DNA from: Cryptomeria japonica
Lineage: Eukaryota > Streptophyta > Pinopsida > Cupressales > Cupressaceae
Length of the DNA: 60,000 nt
NCBI RefSeq assembly: GCF_030272615.1
Contig: NC_081412.1
Location: forward strand, 666,486,352-666,546,351
Direction of reading: 5' to 3'
The notes beneath the pieces were generated by a model, which searched no databases, was not told the origin of the DNA, and worked only from the letters and a program-made list of their open reading frames with translations. Shown here piece after piece: positions 24,681-35,603 of this stretch (its first letter is position 1; each line of letters begins with the position of its first letter). The translations under genes and the position numbers were made by a program.

Positions 24681-25548
24681 GCCCTGGCATTTCATTTGTA
24701 AAGGCAATAGTTAGAGGCAGTTAATAGAAGACAGATAGAGAGTAGTTAGAAGGTGATTAGAATAGCAATTAGAGTAGGTAGAGAGAGAAGGCAAAGATTG
24801 TTGCCAAGATGTTGTTGTAAAAGACTTGTAACTTCATTGAAGAAATGGTGAAATTTATGGGTCGATTCGACAATTTGCATGGTCTCTATACTTCTCATAT
24901 TTGATTTCGTGTTATTAGATGAATGGAAGAAATGTGCTTGATTGATGGTGGAATTCGTATATCCATACTACTAGCAGTTTGTTGATTGCAGACTTGCCTT
25001 GCGTAGTCAACTGGAATCATTCAACTTAAGCTTAACTTCAATTGTCGCTTCTTCATTGATATGCATCAACCTGATGGTGTCTATGCCTGCAGTGATGATT
25101 TGAACATCATAAAGCTTTCCTTCGAAGATCGCACTAACCTTGTGGAGATGTTCCTGTGATGTCAAAACAAGACTTAGTTAGAATTTCATCAAAGATCATT
25201 CATTGCTCTTACATTCTTAGTGTTAGGATTTGATCCTTTCCTCGCCCTCATCTTTTTTCCTTTTTTTCAAATCTAAGGCAGTAAAATCCTATGTTCCAGC
25301 AATATTCAAAGCAGATCAGACGTTCAATCATCAAATGTAAGTCCCCTTGTGATTCTAGCAAATCACATCATACAACAGAGAGCTTATCCACACGTAGAGA
25401 TCCTACATCGAAGAACCTTGGAGTCATCCTGATTGATCCTTTTTCGCAACATCTTCAGCAATCAGAGGCTTTACTCAAGAGAGGATAAGGTACCCTTGGG
25501 TATTTTATTCTGTGTTTGATAGTGTACAAAATACACGTCAACACTTAG

Positions 25549-25825
25549 GAAGTTTCTTGTGGGGTTGTTTGGAGAACCTATGAAACCCACTATTATACAT
25601 TGTGATAATCAGAGCTGCATAAAACTTTCAGTTAATCCAGTGTTCCATGACAAATCCAAGCATATTGAGATTCCATATCATTATGTGCGAGATATGGTTC
25701 ACAGATATGTGATTCAACTAAAATATATTTGTACAGGAGATCAAACGGCAGATATTCTGACCAAACCTCTTTCCAAAGTGAAGGTTGATCACTTCAGAAA
25801 AGGTTTAGGTATGATAGAAAAGTAA
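25549..25825 (+). pseudogene. pol: Copia RNase H, C-terminal part after copy A
   Basis: The frame resumes after the TSD with RKFLVGLF and includes HCDNQSCIKL, KSKHIEIPYHYVRD and GDQTADILTKPL, all typical of the Ty1/copia RNase H end. It stops at TAA 25823-25825. With copy A removed it joins 18212-21000 without a frame change. Confidence 0.95.
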
Positions 25826-26373
25826 TTTTCTTTGTAATCTGTAATTACATATCAATAAGATGTTTAATGTGTAAACCTCTTTGTCATGATAGGACATTTT
25901 GGATTTTGTTATCCCCTGGGTTCATATCTAAGAGGTGACGATCTCTCAAGATAATGAACACTTGTATGGAGACATTATGAGGTGACAATCTTATAATGTC
26001 CAAACCAGTTATCATGTTGGATCTCTGGTGTGTCATGGATGAGCCATGATTGTGTTGTGGTAAAACATTTATATGAGATGTTAATGCACCTACCGGAACT
26101 TGGATAAAGATGAGAATTGAATATTTTCTCATATGATTATCCTTAAGTATTTCATGTTTAGGCAATACTGTTATCACATGCTAAGGTGATATCCTGTCAT
26201 CACAGGATTGATGTGATAGACACTTTGTATCACGTGTTTAGGTGATACCTCATATCATGTGATTAGGTGATATGATTTCCTAGAAAGTTAGATTGTGTAA
26301 AGAATGCTAACTATCATTTGAATTGTGATGCTTGATATTCTTCTCTCATTTATCTTACCTAGCTAAGAGGGAG
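25826..26373 (+). other. Copia 3' untranslated region and polypurine tract
   Basis: No coding. Three 20-base imperfect palindromes of the form TATCAC(G/A)TG...AGGTGATA lie at 26172-26191, 26228-26247 and 26253-26272. The purine tract AAGAGGGAG at 26365-26373 abuts the 3' LTR and is the plus-strand primer. Confidence 0.85.
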
Positions 26374-27106
26374 TGTTAATGCATGATAGCTTCGGTAAGA
26401 TAAATGATTGAATGAGAGATAAATGAAGTCTCTCATTCAATCATTTATCCTATCGATAAACCATCAAGAAAACTTCAAGCTATTTTCATCTGATAATCAT
26501 TCCTCTTTATATATCGAATCTACTTAGTCAATCAATATCAATAGAATGGTATATCGGTGATCACTGATGGTTATTCGGGTTAACTATGTATTCCGATTCA
26601 CATCGGATGTGTTCCCAGCAATAAACAAATAATTATCAAGTGCTTTCGGGTGGCAAAGTATGCACCACTTGGGATGTATAACCTTTAGTTAGTGATTGGT
26701 GTCAATTAACATAGACACCGATTCCCATCAGTTAATATGCCACGCCAACCCCATCGTGAATACCGATTGGCATATACACTACGTTACGTGAATCCCGATT
26801 AGTATCGGGCTGGTAATAAATTAAACACCGATTGATAACATATACCAAAGGGTGCAATCAAGTAGTGTCTTGATCGGTCATGTCCATAAGACATGATCGG
26901 TCAAGGCACTGCTTGATTCTCCCCTCTTGCATATATGTATCATTTGATATTTGTGAAGAGGATATTGAAATCGAAAAATACTCCTCTCACCTGTCAAACA
27001 AAGAAGATAGTCAGATTTATAATAGAGATAGAAAATTAAATAGATATAGAGAATACAATTAAGAATACATCTTGCATGTTGAATTGTAAATTGAACATCA
27101 TTTACA
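26374..27106 (+). repeat. Copia 3' LTR
   Basis: 733 bp, TGTTAATGCATG to CATTTACA, same length as the 5' LTR with about 21 substitutions counted by eye and no indel. Confidence 0.95.
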
Positions 27107-27111
27107 AAAAT

Positions 27112-27792
27112 AAGGATGGTTGCTGGTGTAAGGCACAAACACAAGATTCAGCTGGAGGATTATTAGGCGAACACCAAGGATGACTTTTAAATCAGAAGGG
27201 GGATGTTTTCCAAGTTCTCTCTTAAGCTAATAAGAATTTGTGATGTTATACAAGTGCCAGATCAAATAGAAGAGAATGTGAATACAATTCAATCGAAATA
27301 TGAAAAGGAGAAAAGGATAAGCCAATTTAGGCGTCTAACTGGTCAGAACCAGAAGTTGACGATTTAGATGTCCCAAGCAAGCCAATTTTGAAGTTCACTA
27401 GGCATTGGGTTGAACGACACATTGCAAAGTTGAAAGCAAAGAATACCTGCCTGACTTACAGTCTAATGGGAGACTTGGAATCTCATGACGAGGCAACTAA
27501 AGGGTCATTAAGAGCCCAAACCAAAGAAGAGGAAATTCCATAGGAAATAATAGAACATGGTAAGGAGAAAAGCATTCTTGGAAATTCAGAGGCAAGGAAA
27601 AGAAAGGAAGTTCAACAGGAAGAACCGTAGCAAAAGAGGCCAATGATGGAAGAAGCACAATCGCCTATTAGCTCTTCAAGCATGCACGAAGTTGAAATGT
27701 TCACAGAAGAAGTCACGGGAAATCAATCATAAGAGAATGATAAAATTAAAATTAATATATTAAAAAAATAATAAGATATTCTCAATGTTAGT
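27112..27792 (+). pseudogene. Copy E long-ORF protein, third block
   Basis: After the copia TSD the family ORF resumes in degenerate form. HKHKIQLEDY aligns with YKHKFQVEDF, SLKLIRICDVIQVPDQ with PLDLIRKCKVYRVVDQ, and WSEPEVDDLDV with WNELEVSDLRA. At least four stops and one frameshift are present. Its end shares a 39-bp sequence with element G. Confidence 0.6.
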
Positions 27793-27797
27793 GCCTC

Positions 27798-30665
27798 TGT
27801 AATGTCCCCCCTTTGAAATATGATTTAATGATAAATAATAATGATAAAATTAAAATTAATATATTAAAAAAATAATAAAATATAAAATTCATTAAGACAA
27901 CTAAATGAAGGAGAACTAATAAATAAAATATAACTAACATGACAAACAAATAATAACTAATAAATAAAATATAAAGTAACATGACAAACAAATAATAACT
28001 AATAAATAAAATATAAAGTAACATGACAAACAAATAATAATCTACATGTGATTCGTGTCCAGTCATTAACAGAGATTGTTGTGACTATCCTTAATAGATG
28101 AAGCACGATGATAACCACTTATCATCTAAGAATAATGAAGAGCACACAGTTATACTGAGAGGGGGGAGGTGAATCAGTATAATGAAACTTTTTACCAATT
28201 CAATATTTTATATGATAGGATCAATCATTGAAAAATAGTTATGCACATGAACACAATAATTTTGAGTGGAAACCCAATGCGGGAGAAAGCCACTAAAATG
28301 ATGTTATATATATATGTGTGTGTGTAATTCTTCTTTTACAATTGTTTGTGAGCACCAACACCCTAATTTTTTGTTTTGTGAGCACCAACCCACTGGAAGC
28401 ACCAACTCCCCAAATTCTGTTTTGCGAGCACCAACCCACTCTATGAAAATCTGATTATATTTTGCACAGCACCCCTACACACAGCACTTTCTCTTCAGAT
28501 ATATTCTCTTATTTTATTCTTCACATTCCACACATTACACTCTCAATTCAAAAAATATTCTTCCATACTCCACGTACTTTTTATTCCAGAATTATTTATT
28601 CAGCATCGTATACCCACACACCTTTAACACACTTACACACATTTCTTAGAAGTCTTTAATTTCTGAGTTATAATCTCAACATTATTCTCTCACACACTTC
28701 TGAATTCTTCAGCATATACGTATCAGTCTGAAATAATTTTAGAACTATTATTCTCCACTGACATACTCCGCACATATATTTCTTCAGATTCCACGTATTT
28801 TCTCCACTCTTATCTCACATTCTTTTTATATCTCTCATAATACTTTGAAGTGACATCTTTTAGAAACAAAGAGGCACGTCCCTATTAAGCAAACTGAGAT
28901 TTCATTTATGAAATCGCACCTCTTCTTATTTTCCTTAATATACATCACACCCGTATTATCTTCTCTTTTAACAATTCACACCCTTTTGGAAATACTAATC
29001 GAAACTCTTCATATTAATTGTTTATTATTAATTGCCACTTTATCTTCCTTTTTATTTAATCGCTGCCTTACTTATGACTATACAAGTCATTACGTAGGAT
29101 GATCTTTTTGTCTTTTAGTGGGGGCTAGCATAATGATGTGGGCCCCTTTTTTTTATTTCTTTTATTTTTACTTGTCTTTTTTCTGTTTTGTCTTTTTCAT
29201 TGGTTGCTGTTAATGAATAACTTTGTGAACTACGTATTAATTATTGACTACGTAGCTGTCTCACAGAACCATGATTTGCTACAGTATCAGATCGGTATGT
29301 TATAATATCTTAGAAATACGGTATGCTACAGTATCCATTCACAGGGATATGAATACGATTGGCTATATGCTGTGCCGCCTCCTAACATATATCAGACCGG
29401 TGTAAATCTGTGTGATAACATTTGCATATTTTTACTGCTTTTTACATACTATTCTCTGTAGACAATACATGCCATTTACTGGAACTGTTCACTGCTGTAT
29501 AATTCACTGCTGGGACTATATAATTTTCTGTTTTCTGTAGGCCCTTTTACTGCTGTGTACATACTATACTTTGTACCCATTTACCGCTGTATTAGAATAT
29601 ACAGTATTGCCAATCATAAATATATGCTTTGTAGACCCGACTCTGGCATCAACACAATAAAGTAAACTATGAAGTATACTAGTTCTTTTGACATTAATGA
29701 CAAGTTTCCATCAATCTCCCTTCAACCTCCATAGCATAATATGTTCATCAATCTCCATAGTATAGCAATCTCATCACATAATATGTTCATCAACTATTTG
29801 TTCATCAAAATCTTCATTAACAAATTCCTTTGACATCAAAGACAACTTCTTCACAGCTTTGACATCAATGACAATATTTCCATCAAATAATGCCTTACCA
29901 TGTGATCCATTAAGGAACCCAATTATGTGTTAACAATCACTAGCTAAGATGTGCGATTAGATATTTATGAGAGGACATGATTAGGAAAAGGGTTATCTCC
30001 AAACATAACGGCACAACTCCTCACCGTCTCAACCTTGAAGACATATTAAAGGTGTATCACATCCTCACAAAGGGATGGGGGGAGTATAGGTTTCATTTCT
30101 TATCCAATGTTGGGTCAATCAAGAGTAAGCCTCAACTATGAGGAACTAAGGTGCATATATCTAGTATTATATATCAAAACATTGCCAAGGGAGATTGCCA
30201 TTGTAATCTCTACAATCAGATTCAGACTATTGTCTCTTACACATGAATACTCGTGTGAACACATTGCTATTAATCTGAGATAGTGACTGGAGATATAACC
30301 AATACATCTGTTCATATATAAATATACGCTCACAATACACTCCATAGTATTTGCATTTAAGAAGGATTGATTTATCAGACATCCGTCCCTTCTCAGGTCA
30401 ACGTTCATATCAGATTTCTTAATTGGACCAGAAATGCGTAATCTATGATAAACTCGAATCTTGTCATCATAAGATCATTTGGCAATAATATTGATTGAAT
30501 TCCTCATTCCTCTACTAATTCATTAGTGAAACATATATAGATATTCATATATTCAGTTGTAACAAGCAATGCAATTCTTTAGAGATCACTGGTTCATTTG
30601 CAATATTATACACTTAATCATTAAAAGTAAGGCATCTTAAATTGGTACAATAAGGGGACATTACA
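27798..30665. mobile_element. Element G: 2.87-kb LTR-like unit (probable solo LTR)
   Basis: The unit begins TGTAATGTCCCC and ends with the exact inverse GGGGACATTACA. The TSD GCCTC lies at 27793-27797 and 30666-30670. TG/CA ends with a 5-bp TSD and no internal coding indicate a solo LTR. Near 28150-28450 it has GAGAGGGGG...TGAATCAGT, GTGGAAACCC and repeated GAGCACCAACCC blocks, also found at 48735-48960. Its terminal motif resembles that of the chromovirus LTR at 32534. Confidence 0.85.
27917..28041. repeat. 42-bp tandem repeat in element G
   Basis: ACATGACAAACAAATAATAA recurs at 27937, 27979 and 28021, exactly 42 bases apart, with nearly identical intervening sequence. Being a multiple of three, the repeat leaves a minus-strand frame open, which should not be mistaken for a gene. 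Confidence 0.9.
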
Positions 30666-30670
30666 GCCTC

Positions 30671-31302
30671 CTAGCCTGTTCAACAAAAGAATCAAAGCGG
30701 GAACTCCCTCTGAATCCAAAACAGCAAGTCCAGGATTGTTTCAGGGAAACAAACATGGGAGACTTAGGAACTTTTGAGAAAGTTTCACAAGAACAGGTAC
30801 AACAAGGAATGCAGGATCAACAAGCAGCTACTCCAAATTGGCTGAAAGAGAGAATGAGGAAAGAGCCAAAGAAAGAGATGGATCCTACGTTGGAACTTGA
30901 AGAACTTCTTAATGGGATAAACAAGCCAACAGAGAAGAAAGTGGTGAAGCAATTCTCCAAAGTTACAAGAGATGAATCAGGATCCAAGACGTTACACAGT
31001 TGTGCCCAGAGTCGACAAGGACAGGAATGAAATTACTCTTGATGAGTATGATGTCACAGCAGTTGACCTAGGGCATGCCTCCAAGACACAAGTGATAGAA
31101 GATTTTGATTAGTCTTCCTTAGCATTGAAGGAGAAGATGAAGAGAGTAGAAGAGAAAAATAAGAAGTTGAAGAGTGAAAACAAAGCCTTATGTGAGTATG
31201 TGTGGCGCTTGATACATCCATTCAGAGAGGAAGATCAAACTTTTGTTCCTCCCTCTTATCTTTCGAAGGAATCCGTGGATGGGATTGAAGAAATAAGGAA
31301 AA
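30671..31302 (+). pseudogene. Copy E long-ORF protein, fourth block
   Basis: Frames at 30755-31030 and 31125-31300 match the C-terminal half of the B and C proteins: TPNWLKERMRKE against IPDWLKERLTR, then SKVTRDESGSK against SKVIRDDAGSR, and a Lys/Glu-rich coiled-coil-like LKEKMKRVEEKNKKLKSE against LKEEMEKNKKLERE. A frameshift lies near 31020 and a TAG near 31111. It ends at VDGIEEIRK where gypsy sequence starts. Confidence 0.65.
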
Positions 31303-32533
31303 TGGCCTATGTTACCCAAGGACGCAACCTTGGTCAAGGAACGGTTTACTTGGAAAGGTCTCAAGTCCGATATTCTTCAATCTGTTCACGAGTGTCCTAT
31401 TTGTCAGCAGAACAAACAGGAACATACTTATCCAGCAGGATTTCTTCAGCCACTTCCCATTCCTGACAGGAAGTGGGAATGCCTATCAATGGATTTCATT
31501 ACAGGATTGTCCAGAGTCCACAGCAGTGATTGTATCTATGTGGTAGTTTATCGTCTTAGGAAGTTTGCCCACTTCTTTCCTATCTCAGCTACTTATTCAG
31601 CAATTCAGGTGGCAGATTTATTTTTCCGAGAGGTTTTCAGACTCCATGGGTTGCCTTGGACCATAGTCAGTGACAGGGACAACAGATTTATGAGTCATTT
31701 TTGGCAGGAGCTATTCAGACTCAGTGGTATTGAGCTTACTCCCAGCACGAGCTACCACCCGCAAAATGATGGTTAGACAAAGAATGTGAACAAATGGGTG
31801 GAAGGTTACCTCCAGAACTACATAGGGCATGGGTTGAGTGGTTGCACCTATGTGAGTATTGTTATAATACTACTTACCACATGTCTATCCAGATGACACT
31901 ATCCATGGCTTTGTATGGGTATGATGCGCCCAACTTCTTAGATCTCTTGTTGAGTGATAGCAGAGTACCGAGTGCTAGGGATCTTCTCCAAGAGAGTCAG
32001 GACATTGTGAGATCATTGAAGGAGAACAAACAGAAGGCACAAAATCAGCAAAAACCATATGCAGATCAGAAGCGAGTTGAGCGGTCATTTGATGTAGGTG
32101 ACATGGTGTATTTGATGTTGCAACCATACAAGCAATCCACACTTAAGAAGAGTGGTGCGGAGAAGCTCAAGCCGCGCTATTATGGGCCATTCAGGATTGT
32201 TAGGAGAGTTGGAGAGGTGGCCTATGAGCTTTAGCTACCTGCAGGTGCTAAGGTACAAAATGTTTTTCATGTATCACGCCTTAAAAAAGCAATTGGATAT
32301 CACGTTGTACCTTCCACAATGCTGCCTCCTCTTGATGAAGAGGGGAAATTGATATTACTACCTAAGGCCATCATTGATTCCAAGGAGCACAAGCTAAGGA
32401 ATAGAGTCATCAAGGAATATTTGGTGAAATGGAAAGATTTGCCAATTGAGGATGCTACTTGGGAGAGAGAGGCTATTTTGCAGCATCCAGTATTGAGATT
32501 GCTTGAGGACAAGCAATTTCAGGGAGGGAGGAT
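31303..32533 (+). pseudogene. pol: Ty3/gypsy chromovirus pol, 5'-truncated (integrase and chromodomain)
   Basis: From about 31309: the end of the integrase zinc finger (CPICQQNK), the core with the Asp of SMDFITGL and the Asp of IVSDRDNRF, then YHPQNDG followed by a TAG at 31774-31776. The usual catalytic Glu after it is Lys (TKNVN). A frameshift near 31830 leads to the frame 31794-32234, which includes the C-terminal GPF.I...G..AYEL region; a TAG then precedes 32319-32555. A chromodomain (EYLVKWKDLPIEDATWE) closes the protein, typical of chromoviruses. Gag, protease, reverse transcriptase and RNase H are missing. Confidence 0.9.
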
Positions 32534-34135
32534 TGTAATGTCCCATTCTCATTAGTTCGCAGGTATTCACGGGATTGGCCTATCACTTGACCCTCGTAGG
32601 CCAAGAGGATTGATTAGGGGGTCAATTTGCAATGATTTACGGCTTTACATTTCATGTATACTTGGTCTTATGGCAAAATAAGGAGATTACAAGTATTGTG
32701 AGACATGTGCACTTTAATTATAATATAATAATATTTTTAAAAGTGCAATTAAATTAATGTGTAATAAAATAATAATGAAGTGTACCTACAGAATAAGAAG
32801 AGAATCTTCTAGAAGGAATCACATGATTGGATATGAAAATAATAAATAGAGTAAGGTGATTCATTGTTGGGCATCAGCTGTTGTGAATATCTCTTCTTGT
32901 GTAGACTTGTGGAGCCAAAGGGTATTCTGTGGACAATCATTTGGAAATGAAAACTCCCGATGGTTAGCATAACTGAGGAGGTGAGAGATCTTCCGAGGGG
33001 TTGCTATTGTGAGAGGGAGACATATCAGTCTTCCTAAGTGTGCCTATCAAGTTTGTTGTATGCCATGGTGGATGAGTTTGTTGAATCTTCAGATTGGCAG
33101 ATTTAGTGTCCATTGCATATTGATTTTGGGTAGAAAGGATAGTCGATCTCATTGGAGGAGCATTTGGGGGTAAATTGTGTGCTTGCTGATCATATATAAG
33201 GTTTGAAGGAAAGTCGAGCTGCTTACCCCAAACCCACGATTTTACTCATTCCTCTACATTGGAGCATCAAATCCCACTTTTGAGGCCAACGATATTCTCA
33301 GATGTAAAAGGCGATTCTTATTGAAGACATTGGGAGGAGATATTGTGGACAAATCAGTGATTAATCAGTCAATCAGAAATCATACCAGTCAGCTCTCATC
33401 ATTCGATTTTGTTCATATCTCTACAATTTGGCATCAACTCATAAATAAGGACAGCGCTGTGCTTAAGGAGGAAGGGCGATCATTTTGGAGGAGGTTCAAA
33501 GGGCTTGCAGCTGTCATACATCAATTTATCAGACCACATTTGCAGCAGCAGGGGCGATTTTTCTAAGGAGGTCTAATTCATTCATTGGAGGCTCCCTATC
33601 ACATGTTATTGCTTGCTTCTTCAAGACAATTAATTCCAGGTTCTTTTGGCCTTATTATTTCATTATAATTTCAGACTGAATGTATAGGTTAGATGCAGTC
33701 ATTTGTCTTCAGAAAGTCTGAAAAGTGGTCCTTAATAGTAATCCATGTATATGATCTTATTGCTGCCAATGTAATGTCCTATTTGATATTTAAATGAAAT
33801 AAAGAAGAAAGGAGTTTTGATCTGCATCTACATTCATGATTATCTGAGGGTGTATTACAATTGTTTGTCATAATGTCAGTTTGCTGTTAGTTATGAATTT
33901 TGGACCTAGATTCATATATATCATCAATAGATAGTTGCATACGCATCTCTAGTTAACTATAGGTCAAGGAGAGTCATTTAGAAGTTGATTATTCATAAGA
34001 TATTCATGTGTAATGATCTTCATTACAAACTAAAAACTCTGTCAGCATAACACACAAATCTCAGAACAGCATAACATGCAGTTTGGACAGAAAATATTCC
34101 TTGTTCTCAGTCATTATAGTAAACGGGATATTGCA
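32534..34135 (+). repeat. Chromovirus 3' LTR, about 1.6 kb
   Basis: The chromodomain frame overlaps a purine tract (AGGGAGGGAGGAT) after which TGTAATGTCCC opens the LTR. The best end is GGGATATTGCA at 34135, an imperfect inverse of the start. The relic at 13664-15018 matches it and stops at the same point (GGGATATTTCA). No 5' LTR is present, so no TSD can be paired. Confidence 0.75.
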
Positions 34136-34493
34136 ATTATGAACCTAATTAAAAGGAATAATGATTAAAGATGAGATCTTTGTAGGAATGGGAAATACAA
34201 TTTTTCTGCAACCTTTGTTTGATGCACTTTATTAAGTATATATTTAAAAAGATGAAGAACTAATGCCAACAACCTTGTGCATAAATGTGTATATATGGAA
34301 GAAGGTTGTTCTGATTCTTCTTGGAGTTAGTGTTCATCTAATTCTCCCCAAAACAAGGTCAAAATAAAACATCGTGTAATTTAAACTATCACACAACACT
34401 CTAAGCAATGTACTCCAAAAGTGCATGTTAATCCATCTAAAATAATCTAGAGAAAGGGGAAACCAAAGGAGTGCAATATGTAAGGGATCATGT
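34136..34493. other. AT-rich spacer, no gene seen
   Basis: No domain, RNA gene or repeat recognised. The copy E 3' end expected somewhere after the truncated gypsy element is not found here. Confidence 0.5.
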
Positions 34494-35603
34494 ACAAGGT
34501 CAAATTGAAGAACTATCTCCCATTTTGATAAACACCTAGTAACTATACATCTAACTAATACTTATGACCTAAGAAGGCTCTCATTAATGACTTATTAATA
34601 CCAACAAAAGAAACAATTACCAACCACACCCAAAATACAAAGCACAATATAATCGATAATAAAAATAGTTGCCAGCAAATGACAAACATATAGTCGAATT
34701 CTTAAAAATAGGATAGATGTAATCTTATAAAATATTAAGTGTTGTCAAATGTATTGCATCACAAGAGGATGTTATAATCCATCAATAACTTATTCTATCT
34801 CTAACATTTATTGATTTGTAATTACAATACAAATTTCCTTACATGAGAGTATGATTGCACTGAACCTAACCACTACACCTCATGGCAAAATGGAACTCAA
34901 TATAATTTAGTATTTATTTCAAAATAAATAACTCCTTTATATCTTATGTTTCAAGCATTGTATTTAAGGGATATCAAAGTAAAGGATATGTACCGATTCT
35001 AAACCCCCTCTTGCTTTAAGAATATCGCAAATGTCCTTGTGGTTACATCGGCGAGCATTTGAAAGTGGCTGCCAATTTACTCAATGAAATTAATATAGTA
35101 GTCACAACCATTTCAAATAACCTTTAAGAACCCAAAAAAACAGTCCAAGAGACATGCAATAAATCATTTAAAAGAAATGCATCTAAAAAATGACATAAAA
35201 TTGAAGAATACATTATTGATGCTATAAAAATAATGAATGGGTTATTCTAGGTGTAAGCAATGGCAATTACCCAATAACAAGGAGTTGCATTCAAGTCAGT
35301 TCTTTGTTTAGGTGATGGCTATAAGTTTTCATATAAAATAGTTAAAGATTTGTCATCAAACATATGCTAATATATCTAAAGCACAAGCATTAGAAGCCAA
35401 TGATATCAAGAATTTGTCAAGTGAATATTTCTTTCTTTGTTAGTATCCATAATTTAATATTTTTAAATTACCTTAAGTTTGCAACAAAATTTTAATTACA
35501 AATGATGACATATTTACTTATTAATATTTTAATTGTTATTTTTTTATATTTTATTTTGTAGTTTTGGTGTTTATCAAAATGGGAGATAGTACAAGGTCAA
35601 ATT
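34494..35603. mobile_element. Non-autonomous DNA transposon with 25-bp perfect terminal inverted repeats
   Basis: ACTATCTCCCATTTTGATAA plus AACACC-type continuation at 34512-34536 is exactly reverse-complementary to 35566-35590. The 13-base sequence ACAAGGTCAAATT flanks both sides (34494-34506 and 35591-35603); on the left, five bases (GAAGA) separate it from the repeat. This fits a Mutator-like TSD of 9-13 bp with a small change at one end. There is no coding sequence inside. Confidence 0.75.

Larger units (their letters stand above)
21001..25543 (+). mobile_element. Copy A: complete 4.5-kb giant-LTR family member
   Basis: It starts TGTTGTGATG and ends CACGTCAACA, with TSD CTTAG at 20996-21000 and 25544-25548. 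Removing the element and one TSD restores the copia frame exactly. Within it: terminal hairpin CCATT-GCA-AATGG, a foldback, a hairpin array, an internal TATA box, a candidate 5'UTR intron, a 41-codon remnant of the family ORF, a telo-box palindrome, a TATA box and the conserved 3' tail. No terminal direct repeat and no pol are present. It is best read as a solo LTR of a deletion-derivative lineage that lost most of the ORF. Confidence 0.9.
16512..27106 (+). mobile_element. Ty1/copia LTR retrotransposon, interrupted by copy A
   Basis: Two LTRs of 733 bp each (16512-17244 and 26374-27106) flank gag, protease, integrase, reverse transcriptase and RNase H in the Ty1/copia order. The TSD is AAAAT (16507-16511 and 27107-27111). 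Copy A plus its TSD account for 4,548 bp, leaving about 6.05 kb for the original element. I count about 21 differences between the LTRs, roughly 3 percent. The element landed in the ORF of copy E. It is now defective: one frameshift in gag, two in-frame TAG codons and the copy A insertion. Confidence 0.95.
11027..31302 (+). mobile_element. Copy E: old giant-LTR family member, split by nested insertions
   Basis: The start TGTTTTGACC followed by CCCCATTCCAAATGG aligns with the 5' termini of A, B and C. A hairpin array, a TATA-like box, a splice acceptor and the N-terminus of the family ORF follow in the same order. The element is then cut into blocks: 11027-13038, 15601-16511, 27107-27797 and 30666-31302. 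Insertions between them are an LTR-containing complex, a copia element (with copy A inside) and element G. The 3' end was not found; sequence switches to a truncated gypsy pol near 31303. The five bases before the start are GGTCA. E is clearly the most diverged and oldest copy. Confidence 0.75.

Noticed and set aside
27788-28066. Minus-strand ORF with a repeated hydrophobic 14-residue pattern
   Set aside because: It is produced by the 42-bp tandem repeat in element G, whose length is a multiple of three. There is no start context, domain or conservation.
30136-30408. 90-codon minus-strand ORF in element G
   Set aside because: No domain, no neighbours and ordinary codon-free composition. It lies in a non-coding LTR.
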